Origin: JAIQFF01 sp963725615
GTDB taxonomy: Bacteria > Acidobacteriota > Terriglobia > Terriglobales > Acidobacteriaceae
DNA: 64,000 nucleotides
NCBI GenBank assembly: GCA_963725615.1
Contig: CAVRZO010000001.1
Coordinates: forward strand, 248,001-312,000
Direction: 5' to 3'
The number at the start of each line of letters is the position of its first letter. Positions within the stretch are counted from its first letter, which is position 1. Shown in pieces: positions 1 through 8,366 of the stretch. The notes beneath the pieces were generated by a model. It was not told the DNA's origin. It made no database searches and saw nothing but the letters and a program-made list of their open reading frames with translations. A program made the translations under genes and the position numbers.

Positions 1-758
1 GCCAGCACAACCGTGATCACAGGATAAAGAGAACTCAGCACGACCGCCGTATCCAGGCGGCCGGTCTGTTCGGCGCGGATGAAGAGTGCGGTGCCGCTGA
101 CGTCGAGGCCTCCGGCGAAGAGGGCGAGGGCGGCGCCGGCCGGTTGCAGGCTGCCGCGACCGCGGCGAAACAATACGATCACGGCCACAATCACCAGGGA
201 CGCTACGCGTGAATGCACCGCCGACCATAGGGCGGAACTGTCGCCGGCCCGGTCGATGCAAATGAAGAATCCGGCAAAGCCGACTCCTGCCAAAGCGGCC
301 ATGGAAATGCCTGCGTAACTTCGGGCCGAGCCGTCGGGACGGGAGATGAGCCAGATGCCCATGCCGGCGAGCAGGAATCCGGCGATGGAGAATGCTCCCG
401 GCAGTCCCTGCGTGATCATCGCGAATGCGGCTGGGATCGCCGCTCCTAGAACCGCCGCGACCGGCGCGGTGATGCCCATATCTCCACTGGCGAGGGTGCG
501 ATAGAAAATTGCTAACGCCGTCCCGCCCAACGCGCCCGCGAGCAGCGCCCAGTGTCGGCTCGACGCCGAGGCATGCGGAGCGCGGGTAAGCAATGCGAGC
601 GTGAGCATGAGCACGAAGCCGCCGGCATGCGACAGCAGGGTGATGATAAAGGCGTCAGAGCGCTTCGAGGCGTAGCCACCGGTAAAGTCGCTGGTGCCCC
701 AGCACAGCACCGCCGCCAGGCTGAAGCCGACGGGGACAAGTTGTTCCGCGGAGACCAA
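1..758 (-). CDS. EamA/DMT-family inner-membrane transporter, 3' end cut by window
   Basis: Translating the minus strand from a TTG at 758 gives about 252 very hydrophobic residues with successive membrane segments, e.g. FSLAAVLCWGTSDFTGGYAS near the N-terminus and GGTALAIFYRTLASGDMGIT in the middle. Both are typical of drug/metabolite (EamA) exporters, which are usually about 290 aa with ten helices, so the last helices lie beyond the window. There is no ATG near the N-terminus; the TTG is preceded by AAGGAG about 9 nt upstream, which decides the start. Substrate is unknown. It is divergent from the kinase gene at 950. Confidence 0.8.
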   Translation of the reverse strand, partial: MVSAEQLVPVGFSLAAVLCWGTSDFTGGYASKRSDAFIITLLSHAGGFVLMLTLALLTRAPHASASSRHWALLAGALGGTALAIFYRTLASGDMGITAPVAAVLGAAIPAAFAMITQGLPGAFSIAGFLLAGMGIWLISRPDGSARSYAGISMAALAGVGFAGFFICIDRAGDSSALWSAVHSRVASLVIVAVIVLFRRGRGSLQPAGAALALFAGGLDVSGTALFIRAEQTGRLDTAVVLSSLYPVITVVL

Positions 759-814
759 TCCAAATTTCTCCTTCTGCTTTTCGTCCGGAGGACGAGAGTA
801 GCACGCGATAAGAC

Positions 815-891
815 TTGTGGCGCGGCCGCCCTCGCCCGCGAGCTTCCGAGCTTGACGTCAAGAGCCGCGGGCGAGTCGCCCGCGACCACAC
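815..891. repeat. REP-type hairpin repeat, GTGTGG-head class
   Basis: On the minus strand, GTGTGG (891-886) is followed by the hairpin TCGCGGGCGACTCGCCCGCG. The other half is degenerate (GTGG at 817). The same arms recur at 6231-6307 and inside birA at 26464. It lies between the divergent transporter and kinase genes, so it could affect their 5' regions. Confidence 0.75.
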
Positions 892-949
892 AAACATCAA
901 CCCAAATTGACTTGCCGAAGCTCTGCGGCCTAACATGACCAACCAGTAA

Positions 950-3889
950 ATGATCGGCCAAACCATATCGCATTACCGCATCGTGCAGAAACTGGGCGGC
1001 GGCGGTATGGGTGTGGTGTACGAGGCGGAGGATTTGCGCCTGGGCAGGCGCGTGGCCTTGAAGTTTCTGCCGGATGAACTGGCGCAGGACCCGCAGGCAC
1101 TCGAGCGGTTCCGTCGCGAAGCGCGGGCTGCGTCTGCGCTCAACCATCCCAATATCTGCACCATCTACGACATTGGCGAAGACGAGAACCGCCAGTACAT
1201 GGTGATGGAATATCTCGACGGAACTACCCTGAAGTATCGCATCGAAGGGAAGCCGCTGTCGGTGGAACGGTTAGTCGACTTCGGGGCGCAGATCGCCGAC
1301 GCGCTGGATGTGGCGCACACTGCGGGCATTGTCCATCGCGATCTGAAGCCGGCGAATTTGTTTCTCACCAAGCGCGGGCAGGCCAAGATTCTCGATTTCG
1401 GTTTGGCTAAAGTGTCGGGACGGCCAATGCCCGACCTGGAGCCAGCGGGCGGGTCGTTCGCGACGGCGGCCGTGGATGCGGCGCATCTCACCAGCCCCGG
1501 CAGCACGGTAGGGACTGTCGCCTACATGTCTCCGGAGCAGGCGCGGGGGGAGGAACTCGACTCTCGCACCGACCTGTTTTCATTCGGCGCAGTGCTCTAC
1601 GAGATGTCCACGGGGCGGCAGCCTTTCATCGGAAACACTTCGGCGGTAATCTTCGACGCCATCCTGAATCGCGCGCCTACCGCGCCGGTCCGGCTGAATC
1701 CTTCTTTGCCGTCGGAACTGGAACGCATCATCAATAAAGCTTTGGAAAAAGACCGCGATCTGCGCTACCAGGTCGCATCAGAAATGCGCGGCGACTTGAA
1801 GCGGCTGAAGCGTGAGCTCGATTCGGGGAGGAATTCGTCGGTGAGCGTGGCTACACCGGTGGACTCGGCGCCTTCGGCGGCATCCGCGGTTGGGGGGCCG
1901 CCGCCCTCGGCTCCCGCGATGCAACCGTCGTCAGCGATCTCGGGACCGTCTTCATCCCCTGCATCTGCGATCCCGACGAGCCCAGGCAGAAGGCGGTGGT
2001 ACATCGCGGTGGCGGCGTTGGTGGTCGCGGCCATCTCCATCGGCGGTTTCTTCTACACCCGCAGGGCACGCGCTCTGACAGAGAAAGATTCCATTCTCCT
2101 TACCGACTTCGTGAACACGACCGCCGACCCGGTATTCGATGGGACTCTCAAACAAGCTTTGGCGGTGCAACTGGAGCAGTCGCCGTATCTGAATGTTTTT
2201 CCCCAGGAGCGGGTGCGCAATACGCTGCGCTTCATGGGCCGTTCCGCCGACGAACGGCTTACTCCGGACCTGGCTCGGGATGTCTGCCAGCGCGAGGGTA
2301 TCAAAGCTGTGCTGAACGGCACCATCAGCAGCATCGGGAGTGAGTATGTCGTGGACGTGAACGCGATCAATTGCCAGAATGGCGACAGTCTGGCCCGCGA
2401 GCAAATTCAGGCGGAGAAGAAAGAGCAGGTTCTGGCAGCCGTTGGGAAAGCGGCTTCGAATTTGCGCGGCAAACTGGGAGAGTCGCTGGCCTCGGTGCAG
2501 AAATTCGATGCGCCGGTAGAGGAAGCCACAACGTCTTCACTGGAAGCGCTCAAGGCCTTCAGTCTGGGCGAAGCGGAACGGGACAAGGGAGCCGAGTTGG
2601 ATGCGATCCCATTTTACAAACACGCCATCGAACTGGATCCCAATTTTGCCGTCGCCTATGCGCGCCTGGGCCAGTGCTATGCCAATACCGGTCAGGACGC
2701 AGTAGCCGTCGAAAACACCAGGCAAGCCTTCGAGCGGCGTGAGCGCACCAGTGAAGTCGAGAAACTCTATATCACGACGCATTACTATGACATCGTCACC
2801 AAGGAAGTGGACAAGTCAATCGAGGCTTATCAGCTCTGGAAGCGGACCTATCCGCGCGACTCGATTCCCACCAACAATCTGGCCGTCTTCTACGGGGACG
2901 CCGGCAAGCTCAACGAATCTCTAGAGGAAGCTCAAGAGACCATGCGCCTGTCTCCCGATGCGGCTCTCAGCTACCAGGTCCTGAGCAGAGCGTTTATCGC
3001 GCTCAACCGTGTTGCCGAGGCGAAGGCCATCCGCCAGAGGCAGCTGGACCTCAAGCTCGATGGCATGGGGGATCATCGAGGCCTCTTCAACATCGCGTTT
3101 TTGCAAGGGGACGCGGCAGAGATGCAGCGGCAGGCGGACTGGGCCAAAGGCAAGTCCGATGAATTTGTAATGCTTGAGGGCGTGGCCGAAGCGGCTGCTT
3201 TTTCCGGCCGGCTGCAGAGGGCCCGGGAAGTTTACCGTCAGGCGGCAGACAGCGCCCAGCGCGGGAAATTCAGGGAGTCGGCAGGGGCCATCACCGCCCG
3301 GAGTGCCATTGTCGAAGCAGTCTTCGGAAACCAGGCACAGGCGCGGCAGCTAGCAGCGCAGGCGCTCAACCTCGACCGGGGCCGGGAAACCTTGCCGTTC
3401 GCGGGACTGGCCTTTTCTCTTGCTGGCGACTCTTCGCAAGCGACAGCAGCGGCAAACGAATTGAGCAAACTGTCTCCGCTCGACACTATCGTCAACAGCG
3501 TCAACCTGCCGGCGATTCACGCGGGCATCGAAATCGGTCAAGGCAATCCCGCCAAGGCCATCGAGTTGCTCCAGGCATCCATTCCATACGAGTTTGGCTG
3601 GGAGTCGCGTAGTACTCCGAATTATGTCCGCGGCCTGGCTCTGCTGAAGATGCGACAAGGCAAAGAAGCAGCCGCGGAGTTTCAGAAAATTCTCGATCAC
3701 CGCGGGATCTGCGTATCTTCTTCGATGTGCTCCCTTTCCCACCTCCAGCTGGGGCGCGCCCGGGTGCTTTCCGGTGACAATGCCGGTGCCCGCACGGCGT
3801 ACCAGGATTTCTTCGCACTCTGGAAAGATGCCGACCCGGACGTTCCCATCCTGAAAGAAGCCAAAGCGGAGTACGCCAAGTTAATGTAG
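950..3889 (+). CDS. Membrane Ser/Thr protein kinase with TPR sensor region
   Basis: A 979-aa Hanks-type kinase. The catalytic domain spans about residues 8-275: glycine loop GGGGMG at 16-21, ATP lysine K38 (VALK), catalytic loop HRDLKPAN with D131, DFG at 149-151, then an APE-like MSPEQARG. A Ser/Pro/Ala linker follows (about 300-345), then one membrane helix (about 350-370). The outer part carries a TolB/FlgO-like alpha/beta region (LLTDFVNTTADPVFDGTLKQ) and TPR repeats to the end. This is the common acidobacterial signalling kinase; the TPR half is probably the periplasmic sensor or partner-binding part (inference). The TAG stop lies in the head of a REP element. Confidence 0.93.
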   Translation: MIGQTISHYRIVQKLGGGGMGVVYEAEDLRLGRRVALKFLPDELAQDPQALERFRREARAASALNHPNICTIYDIGEDENRQYMVMEYLDGTTLKYRIEGKPLSVERLVDFGAQIADALDVAHTAGIVHRDLKPANLFLTKRGQAKILDFGLAKVSGRPMPDLEPAGGSFATAAVDAAHLTSPGSTVGTVAYMSPEQARGEELDSRTDLFSFGAVLYEMSTGRQPFIGNTSAVIFDAILNRAPTAPVRLNPSLPSELERIINKALEKDRDLRYQVASEMRGDLKRLKRELDSGRNSSVSVATPVDSAPSAASAVGGPPPSAPAMQPSSAISGPSSSPASAIPTSPGRRRWYIAVAALVVAAISIGGFFYTRRARALTEKDSILLTDFVNTTADPVFDGTLKQALAVQLEQSPYLNVFPQERVRNTLRFMGRSADERLTPDLARDVCQREGIKAVLNGTISSIGSEYVVDVNAINCQNGDSLAREQIQAEKKEQVLAAVGKAASNLRGKLGESLASVQKFDAPVEEATTSSLEALKAFSLGEAERDKGAELDAIPFYKHAIELDPNFAVAYARLGQCYANTGQDAVAVENTRQAFERRERTSEVEKLYITTHYYDIVTKEVDKSIEAYQLWKRTYPRDSIPTNNLAVFYGDAGKLNESLEEAQETMRLSPDAALSYQVLSRAFIALNRVAEAKAIRQRQLDLKLDGMGDHRGLFNIAFLQGDAAEMQRQADWAKGKSDEFVMLEGVAEAAAFSGRLQRAREVYRQAADSAQRGKFRESAGAITARSAIVEAVFGNQAQARQLAAQALNLDRGRETLPFAGLAFSLAGDSSQATAAANELSKLSPLDTIVNSVNLPAIHAGIEIGQGNPAKAIELLQASIPYEFGWESRSTPNYVRGLALLKMRQGKEAAAEFQKILDHRGICVSSSMCSLSHLQLGRARVLSGDNAGARTAYQDFFALWKDADPDVPILKEAKAEYAKLM

Positions 3890-4083
3890 GCGCGAGCGTC
3901 CCGCTCGCGCGGGAGCCACCACCAGCTACGTGGGGACAGCCGCCCTCGGCTGTCCGGCGGAGCGTAGCTCCGCTGTTTCCCGGTTATAAAAAAGTCGAGC
4001 CGCGCTCGACTGGGCGGACGAGGGCGTCCGCCCCTACGTGGTTCGTGCCGCCCCTGCACGAGCGGGGGCGCTCGCGCCTACAT
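3886..4083. repeat. Double inverted REP pair between convergent genes
   Basis: The outer pair is GTAG plus GCGCGAGCG-tcc-CGCTCGCGC (from 3886, plus strand), mirrored at 4083 on the minus strand with slightly degenerate arms. The inner pair is GTGGG plus GGACAGCCGccctCGGCTGTCC, and CCACGTAGG plus GGGCGGACGccctCGTCCGCCC on the minus strand. The whole gap between the kinase and the VOC gene consists of these hairpins, and both genes take their TAG stop from the outer heads. Confidence 0.85.
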
Positions 4084-5553
4084 GTCTTTGATGTGGGTGG
4101 CGATGTACCACTTGTTGCCGAACGGATCGGTTACGCCGCCGCTGCGGTCGCCGTAGGGCTGGTCCTTCGGTTCGGAGATTGATGTCGCGCCCGCGCTCAT
4201 AGCTCGTTTGTACAGCGCATCGCAGTCTGGCACGTAGAGATAGAACATGGTCGGCATGGGCTGATAAGGGCCGTGTGCCTCGCCCATTTCCATGAGGGCG
4301 TTGCCAATCTTTACCGTGACGTGATGGATCACGCCATCCGGCGTCGCGTGCCGGCCCAGTTCCTCGGCTCCGAAGGCGCGTTTTACGAAATCCAGTACCG
4401 GTTCGGCGCGCAGCGGATGCAGATACGGTTGCAGCGTAGGCGCGCCAGCCCACTTGTAACTCTCGCCTTTGTACGTGGCGATGTACCAGGAGTTCCCGGC
4501 AGCATCCTTCACCGTGGCAGAACGCTCGCCATAAACCTGGTCGGTGGGCTTGTCGACGGAAGTGCCTCCGGCCTCCAGGGCGCGTGCGTAGGTGGCATCG
4601 CAATCGGGCACATAAATATGGAACGCGCTGGGCATGGGAGTTCCGCGCCACTTCATTCCGGCTGCGCCGCCGCCGACCATGAGCATCGAATCACCAATAC
4701 GCACTTCGGCGTGCAGGCCGCCCTCGGAGCCGGGGCCGCTGCGGAAGGTTTCTTCCGCGCCGAAGGTCTTGGTCAGGAAATCAATCAGACCATCCGCATC
4801 CTGCGCCACCAGGTAGGTGGTGAGGGTCGAGTAGCCTTTAGGGACCGGGTCAACTGCCGGCTTTTTCTTCGCTTCACCCATCATTGCCCGGAAGCGGCGG
4901 TGCATCTCCTCGAGCGACATCTCCTCTTTTACCGTGGACACATTCCAGGTGTATCCGAAGGGATCGAGCAAGTTTGCGTCCCGACGTCCATAGAACTGAT
5001 CCTTGATCTCGCCCTGCAGCTTGGCGCCGGCAGCGACAGCGTGTTCGACGAAGGCGTCCACGTCCGGGACTCGCAGCGCCATGCCGACGGCCGAACTGCC
5101 CGTGGTCTCCGGGCTGTAGCGTCCGCCCTCGGGCCACTCATTAGCAATCATGATGACCGAGTCTCCGATCATGATCTCAGCGTGGCCGATTCCCAATTCG
5201 TTCTCGAAGCGGAAAGTCTCTTTTGCGCCAAAAGCATTCTGGTAAAACTCAATGGCTTTCGCGGCGCTCTTGAAAGCCAACCGTGGAGAGGCGACGATTC
5301 GGACTGCAGCGGCGGGTTCCGTCGTGGTTGCCATGGATGATTTCCTTTGTAAATCAGATTTGAGACGAGCCTTGAAATCCTCGCGCGGGAGCCGGCGCAG
5401 CTCGGCGGCGATGTGCAACAGCGGCAACAGCTCCGGATCCGCCGACGCAACGGTCACGACCGGCGCAGCGAGAAGCTGGGTCACGGCCTGGTCGAGAGGG
5501 TCGATCAGCTTCCGATTCGGCACCTTGCGATTGGGCAGAGAGCGCTTAGGCAT
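4078..5553 (-). CDS. Three-domain PhnB/VOC protein with anti-sigma-like N-terminal region
   Basis: A 491-aa protein. Residues 1-80 are a charged, partly helical region (DPLDQAV..., LPREDFKARLKSDLQ) unrelated to glyoxalases. Three PhnB-type VOC domains follow at about 85-215, 235-355 and 365-488, each with FY/F..AFGAEE and a closing DPFGN.W-like motif (DPFGYTWNV, DAAGNSWYI, DPFGNKWYI). VOC proteins bind small molecules or metals; no catalytic residues are assigned here. The ATG at 5553 overlaps the stop of the sigma gene by 8 bp (ATGCCTAA), implying translational coupling. A role in modulating that sigma factor is inference. A later start, M at about 5334, would give a VOC-only protein. The TAG stop lies in a REP head. 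Confidence 0.85.
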   Translation of the reverse strand: MPKRSLPNRKVPNRKLIDPLDQAVTQLLAAPVVTVASADPELLPLLHIAAELRRLPREDFKARLKSDLQRKSSMATTTEPAAAVRIVASPRLAFKSAAKAIEFYQNAFGAKETFRFENELGIGHAEIMIGDSVIMIANEWPEGGRYSPETTGSSAVGMALRVPDVDAFVEHAVAAGAKLQGEIKDQFYGRRDANLLDPFGYTWNVSTVKEEMSLEEMHRRFRAMMGEAKKKPAVDPVPKGYSTLTTYLVAQDADGLIDFLTKTFGAEETFRSGPGSEGGLHAEVRIGDSMLMVGGGAAGMKWRGTPMPSAFHIYVPDCDATYARALEAGGTSVDKPTDQVYGERSATVKDAAGNSWYIATYKGESYKWAGAPTLQPYLHPLRAEPVLDFVKRAFGAEELGRHATPDGVIHHVTVKIGNALMEMGEAHGPYQPMPTMFYLYVPDCDALYKRAMSAGATSISEPKDQPYGDRSGGVTDPFGNKWYIATHIKDM

Positions 5554-6133
5554 TGGCACCCTCCATGCGGGCACGCAGGTTCTGCAAGGCGCGGAACTGC
5601 AGCTGTTTCACTGCGCCTTCGGTGCGTCCCAGGGCTTGCGCGATTTCACGAATACTTTTCTCCTCGGCGAAGCGCATTGCGATCACGCGGCGTTGATCTT
5701 TCGGAAGCTGGTCTACCAGGCCAAAAAGTCGCGCGCACTCATCGGCCTCCTCCAGCTTGGGCCGCTTGCCGAGGTCAGGCAGATCCGGGAGCTCCTGGCC
5801 GGTGACCTCTTTCGCTCCACGCTTTGACCGATCGGCAATCATGTTGGCAGCAATGCGCAGTAGCCAGCCGGCAAAGGGCACGCCCCGCCATTCAAAAGTG
5901 TGAATACTGGCCAGCGCTTTGTGGAAGACATCCGAGGTCAGGTCCTGCGCCGCATCACGGTCGCCGACGCGCCTTGCGATGTACCCATACACGCGCGCGA
6001 AATTCAGTTCGTACAGTTCGGCAAAGCGGCTGGGGTCTTTTTTGGCGGCTTCGACCAGCAGGCGGTCGTCTCCCTGAGGTAAGCCGGACGCTTCCCCCTC
6101 GGGCTTTTTCGCTGCCGGTCGTCTGACGGCCAT
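5546..6133 (-). CDS. ECF-type RNA polymerase sigma factor
   Basis: 195 aa. Region 2 covers about residues 35-105 (FAELYELNFARVYGYIARRV, DLTSDVFHKAL, GWLLRIAANMIADRSKR). Region 4 covers about 130-190 (LPKDQRRVIAMRFAEEKSIREIAQALGRTEGAVKQLQ, quoted here as a span, with the usual helix-turn-helix). Sigma regions 1 and 3 are absent, as in ECF factors. It is the first gene of a two-gene operon with the VOC protein, overlapping it by 8 bp. No zinc-binding anti-sigma gene is adjacent. Confidence 0.93.
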   Translation of the reverse strand: MAVRRPAAKKPEGEASGLPQGDDRLLVEAAKKDPSRFAELYELNFARVYGYIARRVGDRDAAQDLTSDVFHKALASIHTFEWRGVPFAGWLLRIAANMIADRSKRGAKEVTGQELPDLPDLGKRPKLEEADECARLFGLVDQLPKDQRRVIAMRFAEEKSIREIAQALGRTEGAVKQLQFRALQNLRARMEGANA

Positions 6134-6230
6134 CGCGCCTCTAACTATATAAACTTTCTCGGAGGGAAAAGGTTACGGGGAAAATTTCGTAGAGGAATCG
6201 TCATTCAAGCACCGCCTGTGTGGTCCTTTT

Positions 6231-6307
6231 GTGTGGTCGCGGGCGACTCGCCCGCGAATGTCTCGAGTCAGAGTCAAAAGCCGCGGGCGAGTCGCCCGCG
6301 ACCACAC
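6231..6307. repeat. Inverted REP pair, GTGTGG-head class
   Basis: GTGTGG + TCGCGGGCGACTCGCCCGCG at 6231 is mirrored by CGCGGGCGAGTCGCCCGCGA + CCACAC ending at 6307. An extra copy of the head (CCTGTGTGG) precedes it at 6215. It fills the gap between the divergent sigma factor and YcaQ-like genes. Confidence 0.85.
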
Positions 6308-6329
6308 AGGCTGGCTCTTGTAGACTTGA

Positions 6330-7418
6330 GTGTTCCATCCTGTGACAAGCCTTCAACAACTGCGCGTTTACGCCGTCTCTCATTCGCTCTTTCCTCCGGT
6401 CGCGCTGAAGGCGGCTATCCAGCGCATGGGTTTTATCCAGGCGGATCCCATCCGCTCGCCCGCCAGGGCTCAGGACCTGATCCTTCGCCACAGAGTGAAC
6501 GATTACAAAGCGGGAGATCTCGAACGCCATTACCCTTCGCTCGATATCGAAGAGGACTATCTGTACGCCTACGGATTCCTCTCTCGCGCGCTCTGGCAAC
6601 TGCTCCATCCGCGGATAGCGACTCGCCTGCCTAAGCTGGACCAAAAGGTCCTGGAGCTGGTCCGCAGCGTCGGCGCCATGCACCCCAGCCATCCCGAGGC
6701 GGCTTTCGGAGGCAAGCGGGTGATCAATGCCTGGGGCGGTTATTCGAAGGCCACCAAGAGCGCGTTGGAACGGCTGCATTACGGCGGATTTCTTCGCATT
6801 GCTCATCGTGAAAAAGGAATACGGGTATATGAGGCGGTGCCGCCGGTCAGCGGGGCGCTTTCGCCGGATGGGCGTCTGCAAGGGCTGGTGCTTGCGATCG
6901 CAAACATCCTGGCGCCGGTGCCGGAGAAAACTCTGCACACGATTGCGAGTTTTCTCCGACAACCGATACCTAAAGCACCACGACATCGAACGACGATTCA
7001 ACGCTTGATCAGCGCCGGCAAACTGGAACGGCAAGTCGTAGACGAGATCGGCTATCTCTGGCCGGCAGGGACAGTCGTTTCCGAACCGCCGCCATGCCGG
7101 GTGCGATTCCTGGCTCCCTTTGATCCGGTGGTATGGGATCGCCGGCGGTTTGAGCATCTTTGGGGCTGGCCTTACCGGTTTGAAGCTTATACGCCTGCGG
7201 CTAAGCGGGTTCGCGGCTACTATGCGATGCCGCTGCTGTGGTGCGATCAGGTAATCGGATGGGCAAACGCAGGAATTGTTGAGAACAAGCTCGCCGTGAA
7301 GGTCGGTTTTGTTGAGAAACGACCCGCAGACCGCGAATTCAAGCAAGAGCTGGAAGCTGAGATTGCCCGGCTGGAGACTTTTCTCGATCGCAAGGGAGAG
7401 CCGCCACGGACGACGTAG
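6330..7418 (+). CDS. Winged-helix DNA glycosylase, YcaQ/HTH_42 family
   Basis: 362 aa from a GTG at 6330; an alternative GTG lies at 6342. Family hallmarks are GFIQADPIRSPARAQDLILR near the N-terminus, where the QxD-type catalytic segment of YcaQ/AlkX lies, a winged-helix middle part, and the C-terminal blocks FLAPFDPVVWDRRRFEHLWG and YTPAAKRVRGYYAMPLLW. YcaQ relatives remove alkylated bases and unhook interstrand crosslinks; the activity here is inferred from the family. The last residues (RTT) and the TAG stop are encoded by the ACGTAGG head of the REP pair that follows. Confidence 0.85.
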   Translation: MFHPVTSLQQLRVYAVSHSLFPPVALKAAIQRMGFIQADPIRSPARAQDLILRHRVNDYKAGDLERHYPSLDIEEDYLYAYGFLSRALWQLLHPRIATRLPKLDQKVLELVRSVGAMHPSHPEAAFGGKRVINAWGGYSKATKSALERLHYGGFLRIAHREKGIRVYEAVPPVSGALSPDGRLQGLVLAIANILAPVPEKTLHTIASFLRQPIPKAPRHRTTIQRLISAGKLERQVVDEIGYLWPAGTVVSEPPPCRVRFLAPFDPVVWDRRRFEHLWGWPYRFEAYTPAAKRVRGYYAMPLLWCDQVIGWANAGIVENKLAVKVGFVEKRPADREFKQELEAEIARLETFLDRKGEPPRTT

Positions 7419-7526
7419 GGGCGGACGCCCTCGTCCGCCCAGCGGAGCGAAGCTCCGCAATGTGTGGCGCACAAACCGGTCGAGCTTCGCTCGACTGGGC
7501 GGACGAAGGCGTCCGCCCCTACGTGG
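7413..7526. repeat. Inverted REP pair, GTAGG-head class
   Basis: ACGTAGG + GGCGGACGccctCGTCCGCC at the left, then a short hairpin CGGAGCgaaGCTCCG. The mirror copy at the right is GAGCttcGCTC, then GGGCGGACgaaggcGTCCGCCC, then CCTACGTGG. The left head contains the stop codon of the upstream gene. Confidence 0.88.
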
Positions 7527-7596
7527 TTCGTGCCAATTTGAGGTCGTCTCGCGTGGTAGAATTTGCACACTCAAGCGTTCCCCGCGAGGCCCAGGT

Positions 7597-8271
7597 TTGA
7601 TTGAACTCGCACCCTCGATTTTAGCGGCTGACTTTGCCCACCTGGCGGACCAGGTTCGTTCCGCGGCGGCAGGCGGCGGCACGCTCATCCACGTAGATGT
7701 CATGGACGGCCATTTCGTCCCTAACATTACTCTGGGACCGCCGCTGGTGAAGTCGCTGCGCAAAGCTACCGAGTTGCCGCTTGATTGCCATCTAATGATC
7801 GAGAATCCTGACCAGTTTATTCCCGAGTTTGCGGAAGCCGGGGCCAACTGGATGTCGGTGCACCAGGAAGCTTGCCCGCATTTGAACCGCACCCTGCATC
7901 TGATCAAGGATCACGGTTGCCTGGCGGGGGTAGTCATCAATCCGGCGACACCGGTGGAAACCCTGACCGAGGTGCTCGACCTGCTGGACTATATACTGGT
8001 GATGTCGGTGAACCCGGGGTTTGGAGGCCAGAAATTCATTCCCGGGGCGGTCCACAAAATCCGCCGGCTGGCCGACCTCCGGGCGCAGCGCGGATTGGGC
8101 TATCGTATTGAAGTAGATGGAGGTATCGACCTCAGCACCGTGGCCGTCGTGGTGCGCGCGGGCGCCGAAATTCTGGTGGCAGGCAACGCCATCTTCGGTA
8201 AAGGCGATCCAAAGGTAAATGCGCAACAGATGTTGAAGACTGCGGTGGAGGCCACACTGCAGAAAGTCTAG
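7597..8271 (+). CDS. rpe: Ribulose-phosphate 3-epimerase
   Basis: 224 aa, a TIM barrel interconverting ribulose-5-phosphate and xylulose-5-phosphate in the pentose phosphate pathway. Visible motifs are LAPSILAADF at the N-terminus, the metal/catalytic HVDVMDGHFVPN, DCHLMIENP, MSVNPGFGGQKF and EVDGGI with the second catalytic Asp. There is no suitable ATG. TTG at 7597 gives LIELAPSIL, matching where Rpe proteins begin; longer reading frames run back into the REP repeat and are not credible. A TAGAAT box lies at 7557-7562, about 35 nt upstream. Confidence 0.93.
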   Translation: MIELAPSILAADFAHLADQVRSAAAGGGTLIHVDVMDGHFVPNITLGPPLVKSLRKATELPLDCHLMIENPDQFIPEFAEAGANWMSVHQEACPHLNRTLHLIKDHGCLAGVVINPATPVETLTEVLDLLDYILVMSVNPGFGGQKFIPGAVHKIRRLADLRAQRGLGYRIEVDGGIDLSTVAVVVRAGAEILVAGNAIFGKGDPKVNAQQMLKTAVEATLQKV

Positions 8272-8276
8272 GTTCC

Positions 8277-8352
8277 AGTCTTCAGTCGTCAGTCCTCAGT
8301 CGTCAGCAGAATCTGGTTTTGCTGAGGACTGACGACCGACGACTGACGACTC
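8277..8352. repeat. GTCGTCAGTC-type inverted repeat
   Basis: AGTCGTCAGTC at 8284-8294 pairs with GACTGACGACT at 8341-8351, with further internal copies of the CAGTC/GACTG unit. It fills the gap between rpe and the BamD-like gene. The same low-complexity design recurs at 38012-38116. Confidence 0.75.
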
Positions 8353-8366
8353 TTCCGAGGTCCCCT

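Noticed and set aside
4273..5340. 355-aa plus-strand frame
   Set aside because: Antisense to the VOC protein; no motif and no ribosome site.
6201..7907. 568-aa open frame on the minus strand
   Set aside because: It covers the YcaQ-like and rpe genes in antisense and runs through two REP pairs; no recognisable motif.
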